DNA of 64,000 bases, from positions 48,395 through 112,394 of the forward strand of contig JAJRSE010000025.1 in NCBI GenBank assembly GCA_024278955.1. Direction: 5' to 3'. The notes beneath the pieces are model-generated. The model had not been told where the DNA came from. It made no database searches and saw nothing but the letters and a program-made list of their open reading frames with translations. This stretch comes from Planctomycetota bacterium. Lineage in GTDB: Bacteria > Planctomycetota > Planctomycetia > Pirellulales > Lacipirellulaceae. The translations under genes and the position numbers were made by a program. This document shows, piece by piece, positions 56,944 to 64,000 of the stretch (its first letter is position 1; the number at the start of each line of letters is the position of its first letter).

Positions 56944-58200
56944 TCAACCTCGCTCGGCTCGCACCAAAAGCGAAACCGCCTGCCCCGTCCGCTTGTGGTT
57001 CAAAGCCAACACCAAAGGCGACCTCGCAATCTGCGATCCGCTCACCACATTCACCGGGCAAGCCTTGTCGGGTTGTTCGTAGTTCAACGTCGGCGGCACC
57101 ACCCCTTGCCGTGCCCCCATCAGGCTAATCGCCAATTCAGCAGCCCCGCTGCCCGCCCCAAGATTTCCAAAAAAGCTTTTCGGGGCCGTCACCGGCACCT
57201 CGCCCAAAACTTGATCGATCACACGGGCTTCCATTGCGTCGTCGGCAATCGTCCCCACGCCATGAGCATTCACATGTCCAATCTCCTCCACTGACACGTC
57301 GCCCATCGCCAGCGCCGCTTCAATCGCCTGACGAATTGCCTGCCCCGACGGCTGCTGAGTGGTTGCACACGGCTCGCATCGCCGCCCATGCCCCAACACT
57401 TGCGCCTGCACGGCTACGCCCCGTCGACTCGCATGCGCTCGACTTTCAAGAACAAACATCGCCGCTCCCTCGCTTGCCACGCCCCCATCGCGCCCCGCGT
57501 CGAAAGGTCGACACGCCTCGCCCGGGTTCGCAATGTTCTTCGAAAGATCGATCCCACCTTGCCATGCAACATCAATCATCGAAAGCATCGAACTCGCACC
57601 CCCAGCAAGCATCACATCAGCATGACCGCGAGCAATCACGTCGGCTGCTTCGATAATCGCCATCAGCCCCGAAACGTCGCCCTGAACAATCGTATTGATC
57701 GGTCCCCGAGCATCGTGAGCAATCCCCACATGGCAGCACGCCATATTCGGAAGATACTTGAGCATCCACAACGGATACATCTCCCGCATGCCTTCGCCCC
57801 AACGAGCCATATCAAGCTGCCCATTTTCGCTCGCCGCCCGATAGAGATCGGCAAGCTCCTCAATGCGCGAACGAAAATTGCTCGCTCCAATCACCACGCC
57901 CAATCGCTCGGGATCAAGCGGCGCCTCGTCGAGCGTTGCATCAGCCCAAGCCAGCTCCGAAGCCGTAAACCCAAGCTGCGTCTCTCGCGACATCACCTTC
58001 AAGCTTTTACGTGGCTTCACATATTGCTTGGGCTCAAAATCTCGCACCTCCCCGCCGATCGGCACAGGAAAACTCGTCCCTGCCAACCGATCGATCTGAC
58101 GCACCCCGCTACGACGATCCTCCACCGCCGACCAAACCGCTTCGCGGCCGATACCCAGCGGGCAAGCGATTCCAATACCTGTGATGACGACTTCTTGCAC
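56944..58200 (-). CDS. Beta-ketoacyl-ACP synthase family protein, degenerate active site
   Basis: MQEVVITGIGIACPLGIG..; INTIVQGDVSGLMAI where TACATG is expected; HVNAHGVGTIADD; KSFFGNLGAGSGAAE. Confidence 0.9.
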   Translation of the reverse strand: MQEVVITGIGIACPLGIGREAVWSAVEDRRSGVRQIDRLAGTSFPVPIGGEVRDFEPKQYVKPRKSLKVMSRETQLGFTASELAWADATLDEAPLDPERLGVVIGASNFRSRIEELADLYRAASENGQLDMARWGEGMREMYPLWMLKYLPNMACCHVGIAHDARGPINTIVQGDVSGLMAIIEAADVIARGHADVMLAGGASSMLSMIDVAWQGGIDLSKNIANPGEACRPFDAGRDGGVASEGAAMFVLESRAHASRRGVAVQAQVLGHGRRCEPCATTQQPSGQAIRQAIEAALAMGDVSVEEIGHVNAHGVGTIADDAMEARVIDQVLGEVPVTAPKSFFGNLGAGSGAAELAISLMGARQGVVPPTLNYEQPDKACPVNVVSGSQIARSPLVLALNHKRTGQAVSLLVRAERG

Positions 58201-58417
58201 GAGCTGGGGTTTAACCTAGTAAAAACAATAAAAAAACAAGGAACGCGCGGGACTGCTAAACAGTTTATCCCGACCGCTTCTCCCCAACAACCAGCCATCA
58301 AACCCCAAGATCGCCTAGCCAGCTTTGCGGAACCGAGATAAACTCGCATTCACGGCTTATGACAACAGCCGTCTCAACTCCCTGCTGGCCCACCTTTAGC
58401 AAACGAGTGCCAACCAA

Positions 58418-59497
58418 GTGTCCGAAACGACAACCCCCACCGCTGAATTCTCGCTTTCTCAGGCTCGTACGATCGTTGGCGAGTTCTTCACTCCGAATCC
58501 GTGGATCTACTGGACCGATTTCCTCATCAGCTGGACCCTTGGCATCGCCGCGTTCATGCTTGTCGATACCCCCACGCTGCTCACCTCCGACACCGCCTGG
58601 CATTGGCCGATACGAATTGTCGGGTTTATTGTCTCCTCGCTCCTCTACTACCGCTGCGCGCTTTTCATTCACGAACTCATGCACATTCGCGAAGGACGCT
58701 TCAACGCTTTCCGGCTGGTCTGGAACCTGCTCTGCGGCATCCCCTTTCTTATCCCCACGTTTGTCTACTACACCCATGTCGACCACCATCGCCGCAAACA
58801 CTACGGCACCAAGCAGGACGGCGAATACATCGCCCTCGCACACATGCCGGCCTGGAAAATCTTATTCTACATGTCGCAGGTGTTCGTCATCCCGCTGGTC
58901 GCCGTCGTTCGCTTTGGCCTGCTAACCCCCCTTACCTGGATCAGCCCCACCCTACGCAACTGGGTCCACCGTCACGTCTCGTCGATGGTCATGAACCCTG
59001 CCTATCTCCGCCCCCAACCCACGCCACGTACGCTGCGCATCATCCGCCTGCAAGAACTTGGCTGCTTCCTCTGGATTCTCTTTATTGCCGTGCGCATGTT
59101 CGCCCCCATGGGCCTCATCCCCGGCACGCTCTCCCCTTGGTTCCTATTGCACGTCTACCTAACCGGCGTCTTCATCGTCACGGTCAACAACCTCCGCACC
59201 CTCGGCGCCCACCGCTGGGTCAGCACGGGCGAAGAAATGACCTTCGTCGACCAATTGCTCGACTCGGTCGATTACCCAAAACACCCCATCACCGGCGCCA
59301 TGTGGGCCCCCATCGGCCTCCGCTTCCACGCCCTCCACCACATTTTTCCGACGATGCCCTACCACGCCCTCGCCACCGCCCACCACCGCCTCATGCAAGA
59401 CCTGCCCGAAGATTCCCCCTACCGAAAATGCAGCGCCGACTCCCTGCCCCAAGTCCTAACAGCCCTCTGGCGTCGAGCAAAGAAAAACAGAAGCTAA
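58418..59497 (+). CDS. Fatty acid desaturase family protein
   Basis: Histidine boxes HELMH, HVDHHRRKHYG, HALHH; GTG start (VSETTTPTAEF). Divergent from the KAS-like gene. Confidence 0.88.
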   Translation: MSETTTPTAEFSLSQARTIVGEFFTPNPWIYWTDFLISWTLGIAAFMLVDTPTLLTSDTAWHWPIRIVGFIVSSLLYYRCALFIHELMHIREGRFNAFRLVWNLLCGIPFLIPTFVYYTHVDHHRRKHYGTKQDGEYIALAHMPAWKILFYMSQVFVIPLVAVVRFGLLTPLTWISPTLRNWVHRHVSSMVMNPAYLRPQPTPRTLRIIRLQELGCFLWILFIAVRMFAPMGLIPGTLSPWFLLHVYLTGVFIVTVNNLRTLGAHRWVSTGEEMTFVDQLLDSVDYPKHPITGAMWAPIGLRFHALHHIFPTMPYHALATAHHRLMQDLPEDSPYRKCSADSLPQVLTALWRRAKKNRS

Positions 59498-59509
59498 CAA
59501 AAAACGCGT

Positions 59510-59537
59510 AAGCCCAGGGATTGCAATCCCTGGGGTT
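59510..59537. repeat. Palindromic repeat (copy 3) AAGCCCAGGGATTGCAATCCCTGGGGTT
   Basis: One mismatch to copy 1; 13 bp after the desaturase stop. Confidence 0.88.
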
Positions 59538-59780
59538 TCCAATCGGTTAACACCGACAATCTCTCGAAAAAAGTCGGCTCAGTGGCAACTTCGATTCGTT
59601 ACGCGCGGCCAAAAAATTCTTCGTCGCTAACGCCATCATCCTTAGTCAGATTGAATTTTCGTCGCACACCTTTTACGTAACAATTTTCTACTCCGTCGTC
59701 CCTGGAAAAGTCACATCGGGTTACGATATTGGGATAGAGCTTGCTCTGGTAGCTGGTAAGATTTGCAAGGTACTGGTTCC

Positions 59781-59966
59781 TTATCCCTCGAAACCTTGCA
59801 ATATGAGACACGTATGAAGCCTCGATCTCAAGCTGAGCAAAGCGGCGTGGCATCGTACTGCGACAATCGTACGTTCGTGTGGCGTTGCGTGCTGGTTGGG
59901 AAACAGATCGGCAAAATGTTCGATCGCGTCAGCAACGATGTGCGGAAATTCAACAATTGCAGGCAT
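59781..59966 (-). pseudogene. Possible transposase N-terminal remnant
   Basis: MPAIVEFPHIVADAIEHFADLFPNQ.. resembles the N-terminus of IS4/IS701-type transposases; possible continuation (PRRFAQLEI) lies in another frame. Confidence 0.35.
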
Positions 59967-60142
59967 GGCAAAAACTCGCTGGGTGCTGGTGAGCCATGCT
60001 CCAGCAGAACAGCAATTCGTCGATTTTTCAGACAAACCCAACATCATCTAACAAATCCTATGCAAGCAATACCACATCTAGTACTTGCTAGCTGATGCGG
60101 TAATGAAAATGATCTTGATATCCCAAAATGCAAAAGCACTAG

Positions 60143-60391
60143 TTACTCACTTTCCTCAGGCAAATCGAAGACGTAGCGGTCGATACATGCGAGGAAGCCG
60201 AGGGCGAGGGCGGAGCCGACAAATTTGATGGCGGCTTGGCTACTCTGGGCAAAGTAGTTGGCGGCACTGCCTTCGGCGCCAGAAATGCCCCACTGGAGGA
60301 GCATCCAGACTGCATCGCAGAAGAAGAGAAGGCAGAGGATGAATGCGACCCATGCCGCAAGTTCAATGGTTCGCTCAAAAAGCCAGTCCAT
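60143..60391 (-). CDS. Small two-TM membrane protein
   Basis: MDWLFERTIELAAWVAFILCLLFFCDAVWMLLQWG..AAIKFVGSALALGFLACIDRYVFDLPEESE; 12 bp downstream of the PEP-CTERM gene. Confidence 0.6.
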   Translation of the reverse strand: MDWLFERTIELAAWVAFILCLLFFCDAVWMLLQWGISGAEGSAANYFAQSSQAAIKFVGSALALGFLACIDRYVFDLPEESE

Positions 60392-60402
60392 GAAATTATC
60401 TT

Positions 60403-61065
60403 CTATCGTTTTCGCAGAGGTAGGGTTGCTTTCGCCAATTGAGGACGGCGGCGAGTGAAAAGCAGTAAGCTTAGGGTAGCGATTCCGCAGCCCAAAAGCC
60501 AGATGGCTGTGGGTTCGGGGATGCTTGTGCCGTTGATGGTAAAGAAGAGCTGAACATTGAGGGGGTCGCCGACCGAAAGGGGGGCGGTGGGTCCGCTGGG
60601 GGCTAAAGTGAATTGGTCGACTCGGAGGCTGATCGATTCGATGGTCGAGTTGACTAAATCGGGCGCGTTTGCTGGCGTGCCATGGAGGAAGAAGTCGGAC
60701 TCGGACCATCCGCGTTTTTCGCTGACTCCGCCGGGCTCATCTTCGGTGAGGAAAATGCGGATGAATTCTTGAGAGGCGTCGGTCAGGCGGGCGACGACTT
60801 CGTCGAAGCCGGGGTCGCTCGGGGTTTTTATGAATTCTTGGTTGAGGCTTGCCGGGCTGATGACCAGGTCGTCAAAGAGGCGAATGAGGTTGGTGGGGTT
60901 GAGCTGGTCGTCGGCAAAAACGAGGTCCACGTCGAGCTGGTCGTTGTCGAAGTTGTTGACACTGCTGCTGACGGTTAGCGTGCGTGTGAATAACACGGCA
61001 GCATGGGCTGAGGTGGTAAGGGCAGCGACGGCGACGGCCGCGATCAAAAGCGAAGTGCGTGTCAT
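60403..61065 (-). CDS. PEP-CTERM sorting domain protein
   Basis: N-terminal signal peptide; C-terminal IPEPTAIWLLGCGIATLSLLLFTRRRPQ. Confidence 0.88.
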   Translation of the reverse strand: MTRTSLLIAAVAVAALTTSAHAAVLFTRTLTVSSSVNNFDNDQLDVDLVFADDQLNPTNLIRLFDDLVISPASLNQEFIKTPSDPGFDEVVARLTDASQEFIRIFLTEDEPGGVSEKRGWSESDFFLHGTPANAPDLVNSTIESISLRVDQFTLAPSGPTAPLSVGDPLNVQLFFTINGTSIPEPTAIWLLGCGIATLSLLLFTRRRPQLAKATLPLRKR

Positions 61066-61439
61066 GTGAGGTTCTCCCCAAAGTGCGAGCCAGGGCTCTA
61101 CTTGTTTGGTGTCAATGGGCTGGATTGGTGTCTACGAAGAAAGAGCCCTGTATACGAACCTCCCGTGCCAACCGTTAAGTTGATTCAAGAGAATTCAGAA
61201 TGCGGGGCTCTTCAGTAGGTCGTGCTCGGTTGTTTGATTTTGTCATTTCCCCCGCAGGATGGGGAGTCATGGCAAGAGGTCGACTTTTCAGTTTAGCAGC
61301 AAGGCGTGGCGAGTGGCAAACAAATTGTGCTTAAATCTCAGGGCATTTGCCCCTGTTTCTTTTTCAGGGAGGGCGGGTTGCGGTAAATTGTTGGCTTCGA
61401 GGTTATCAGCGAAGGGCCTTCGGGGCTGTTGGCGAAGGG

Positions 61440-63146
61440 CTAGGCGTCGCAGGCGGCGAGTAGGTTTTCTAGGCCCAATCGGTGGCAGAAGTCGCCGAAG
61501 CTCTCGTTTTCCTGCCGTTGTTGCTTGAAATACTGGAAAACCGAGACCAGCGAGGGGATAACTTCGGCCTCGGGGACTTTGTCTTTGTAGATGAAATTGA
61601 GGCGATCGCCTTGGATGCGGCCTCCGAGGAGAATGGTGTATTTGTCTTTCGATTTTCCGACCAAGCCGATGTCGGAATTGTAGGGCCGGGCACAGCCGTT
61701 GGGGCAGCCGGTCATTCGGGTGGTGAAAACCTCGTCGGCGAGTCCAAGGGCGTCGAGCTCTTTTTCGAGCTGATCGATCAGGGCGGGCAACAGGCGTTCG
61801 CTTTCGGTGACCGCTAGTCCGCAGGTTGGTAACGCGGGGCAGGCCATCGACCAACGCCGGGCATTGGAAAAATCTTCGGAGAGGGGAACGCCGTGGTCGC
61901 GAAGGATGGCTTCGAGCTTGTCGCGGTCAGACTCTTGGAGATCGCAGAACAGGATACTCTGGTGGGCCGTGAGCCGGAGCGGTGGTTGGAGGGTACCGCA
62001 GATTTCTCGCAGGGCCGATTTGAGTCGGTAAGAGCCGTCGTCTTTGATGCGGCCATTTTCGACGTTGAGTCCGTAGAACCAGAGGCCGTCGCCTTGGGGG
62101 TGCCAGCCCATGCCGTCGATGTAGTTTTCGACTTGCATTGGCTTGGGCGATTGAAGCTGGTTGCCGTAGTACTCTTCGACTTTTTGTTTGAATCGATCGA
62201 GTCCCCAATTGTGGATGAGGTATTTGAGTCGGGCGACTTTTCGATCGGATCGATTGCCGAAGTCGCGTTGTACTTTGACGATCGCAGTGGTGACGTCGAT
62301 GACTTGGTCGGTGTCGACGTAACACATGGCAGCGCCAACGGCGGGGAAAGTTTTTTTTGCGCTGGGCGTGGTGCCGAACCCGCCGCCGACGATCATGTTG
62401 TAGCCGACGACCTTGAAGTTTTCGCAGACGGCTAACAGGCCGAGGTCTTGGGAGTAGATGTCGGCGCTGTTGTCGCCGGGGAGGGCGATGCCGGTTTTGA
62501 ATTTACGAGGGAGGTAGGTTGGGCCGTAGATGGGTTCGGCTTCTTGGTCGCTGGGGCCGCCGGCGAGTTGTTTTTCGCCCGTCTCGAGGTCGGTGAGCCA
62601 AAGCTGGTGGTAGGCGGTGGTTTTGGGTTGGAGATGCAAGGCGATTTCGTCGGCCAAGGTTTGCATCTGATCGTAAACGGGGTCGTTTTTGAAAGGTTGA
62701 GGCGAACACATAACGTTGCGTTCGACGTCGCCGCAGGCGGCGAGGGTGGTAAGCTGGGTTTCGTTAATGCGGCGAATGGTTTCTTTGAGGTTCGACTTGA
62801 GGATGCCGTGGAGCTGGAGCCCTTGGCGGGTGGTAATGCGCAGAGTGGTGTTTCCGACTTGGTCGCAAAGGTCGAGTTCAGCGAGCAATTGGGCGCTGTT
62901 GAGTTTGCCGCCGGGAATGGCCGTGCGGACCATGAAGCTGAAGGTCTTGCCTTTGACCTTGCGGTCGTCGCGGTTGTCTTGCTGGTAGGTGCCGTGGTGT
63001 TTGAGCAGCTGCATGCTCGCTTTGCCGAAGAAGGGGTTGTCGTCGGCGAGTTCCTGAGGAATGGGTTCGAGCAGGTAGTTGCTGTCCTGCTTGAAGACTT
63101 CGACGGCACTAGGTTTTTCGGTTTTTTTTTTGGTATCTTCGGTCAT
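61440..63146 (-). CDS. cysI: Assimilatory sulfite reductase hemoprotein subunit
   Basis: LRITTRQGLQLHGI, GGGFGTTPSAKKTFPAVG, CPALPTCGLAVTESER, TGCPNGCARPYNSDIGLVGKSKDKYTILLGG. Confidence 0.92.
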   Translation of the reverse strand: MTEDTKKKTEKPSAVEVFKQDSNYLLEPIPQELADDNPFFGKASMQLLKHHGTYQQDNRDDRKVKGKTFSFMVRTAIPGGKLNSAQLLAELDLCDQVGNTTLRITTRQGLQLHGILKSNLKETIRRINETQLTTLAACGDVERNVMCSPQPFKNDPVYDQMQTLADEIALHLQPKTTAYHQLWLTDLETGEKQLAGGPSDQEAEPIYGPTYLPRKFKTGIALPGDNSADIYSQDLGLLAVCENFKVVGYNMIVGGGFGTTPSAKKTFPAVGAAMCYVDTDQVIDVTTAIVKVQRDFGNRSDRKVARLKYLIHNWGLDRFKQKVEEYYGNQLQSPKPMQVENYIDGMGWHPQGDGLWFYGLNVENGRIKDDGSYRLKSALREICGTLQPPLRLTAHQSILFCDLQESDRDKLEAILRDHGVPLSEDFSNARRWSMACPALPTCGLAVTESERLLPALIDQLEKELDALGLADEVFTTRMTGCPNGCARPYNSDIGLVGKSKDKYTILLGGRIQGDRLNFIYKDKVPEAEVIPSLVSVFQYFKQQRQENESFGDFCHRLGLENLLAACDA

Positions 63147-63338
63147 GTCGTCTTTCGAGTGTATCCAGCTTGCCTAAAACGGTTAAATGGCCAAGAGGCT
63201 ATGATAGCCAGATTGGATGGTTGGGGCCATAGAATGATGGGGGACGTGGAGATGTTTGGTGTGAGATGTTTGATTTTTGATGTGTGAGGCGGCTTCGTTA
63301 CGGTCGCGGTTCGGGGATGGGGGTGGTAGGCTCTTTAT

Positions 63339-63797
63339 ATGAGTGATTTTTGGGATCGAGCGTCGGTTTGGGTGGCTACTGGGCTGGGGGTGGGGCTGGT
63401 GAGCCCTGCTCCGGGGACGGTGGGTGGATTGTGGGGTTTGCCGTTGGCTTGGGCGGTGGGGCTTTTGCCGTCGACGGGCATGCAAGTGGCGGTGATTCTT
63501 CTATTGGGACTCGTGAGCGTGGCGATTTGTTCGCGCGCGGCTCGGGCGATGGGGGGCAGCAAAGACCCGGGTGCGATTGTGTTGGACGAAATTGTGGCGC
63601 TGCCGATTGTGTATTTGGGCGTGGGCGAGATGACTTGTGTGACGTGGCTGGCCGGTTGGGTGTTTTTTCGATTGTTCGATATTACGAAGCCGCCACCGGT
63701 GAAGCAGTTCGAGCGACTGCCGGGCGGGCTGGGGATAATGGCAGATGACTTTGTTGCGGCAGGGTTTGGTTGGGCGGTGTTGTGGGTGGTTTTTTGA
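63339..63797 (+). CDS. pgpA: Phosphatidylglycerophosphatase A
   Basis: TGLGVGLVSPAPGTVGGLWGLPLAW..DPGAIVLDEIVALPI..FDITKPPPVKQFERLPGGLGIMADDFVAA. Confidence 0.93.
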   Translation: MSDFWDRASVWVATGLGVGLVSPAPGTVGGLWGLPLAWAVGLLPSTGMQVAVILLLGLVSVAICSRAARAMGGSKDPGAIVLDEIVALPIVYLGVGEMTCVTWLAGWVFFRLFDITKPPPVKQFERLPGGLGIMADDFVAAGFGWAVLWVVF

Positions 63798-63826
63798 AAG
63801 CGGAAGTGATGGTGGCCGGTTCTCTT

Positions 63827-63884
63827 GCCCCCCGAATGGGGTTTTGTCCCATGAGTAGGGGTCCCATGTTTTGGGACAAAATTC
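63827..63884 (-). repeat. Dispersed repeat copy B (reverse complement of 22667-22726)
   Basis: gccccccgaatggggttttgtcccatgagtaggggtcccatgttttgggacaaaattc. Confidence 0.8.
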
Positions 63885-63922
63885 GGGTTCATCCGACTAA
63901 AGCGTACATGGCTTACAAAAAG

Positions 63923-63988
63923 GTGGACATGCTGTTCCAGTAAGAAGTGATTGAACGACTTCTTCCAGGAAGGTATCAGCATGTCCAC
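63923..63988 (+). promoter_or_regulatory. Long hairpin that pairs the RBS and ATG of the ORF starting at 63981
   Basis: GTGGACATGCTG(63923-63934)..CAGCATGTCCAC(63977-63988); TTCC pairs with GGAA; inner AAGAAGT..ACTTCTT. Confidence 0.75.
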
Positions 63989-64000
63989 ACGTTTGTTGTA
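63981..64000 (+). CDS. Start of an ORF (MSTRLLY?) cut by window end; possibly a transposase (ISL3-like?)
   Basis: ATG TCC ACA CGT TTG TTG TA; AGGAAGG at 63967-63973. Only about 6 residues are visible. Confidence 0.3.

Noticed and set aside
57388-58341. 317-aa plus-strand ORF opposite the KAS-like gene
   Set aside because: Antisense of a clear CDS; His/Arg/Pro-rich without recognisable motifs.
58501-59511. 336-aa ORF in another frame of the desaturase gene
   Set aside because: Overlaps the desaturase carrying three His boxes; Pro/Arg/His-rich off-frame translation.
62448-63287. 279-aa plus-strand ORF opposite the sulfite reductase
   Set aside because: Shadow ORF; Gly/Val/Phe-rich translation typical of antisense.

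Overview
This 64 kb window reads as chromosomal DNA from a planctomycete, probably a Pirellulales-like lineage. The lineage call is inferred from the YTV/Cys-rich secreted proteins, the ECF sigma/Ser-Thr kinase pair, the PEP-CTERM protein and the general gene content. Most of it is housekeeping: uvrA (5' end cut by the window), pntAA/pntAB/pntB, an M32 carboxypeptidase, bshB1-like, xerC, rfbB-like, tadA, UDP-glucuronate decarboxylase, dnaE, ftsH, dxr-rseP, moeA, pabA/trpG, crcB, an FKBP isomerase, smpB, a KAS-like protein, a fatty acid desaturase, a sulfite reductase and pgpA. No rRNA, tRNA or CRISPR array was recognised. The points most worth a second look are: (1) smpB has no ATG/GTG/TTG/CTG start available for its conserved N-terminus, and an ACG codon sits 9 nt after AAGGAG exactly where MANKSSKKK... 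would begin; (2) a FabF-like protein divergent from a desaturase has lost the catalytic Cys (Asp) and one catalytic His (Asn); (3) the right edge holds a long hairpin that would sequester the RBS and ATG of an ORF that may be a transposase; (4) several families of intergenic palindromic or inverted repeats recur in the window; (5) there are small two-gene cassettes (HEPN-like pair, PIN pair, DUF4160/DUF2442); (6) there are lineage-specific proteins (YTV protein, Cys-rich protein, histone-H1-like tail protein, KAP-like membrane ATPase). No single multi-gene novel system is unambiguous here. Family names come from recognition of translated motifs; no search was run.
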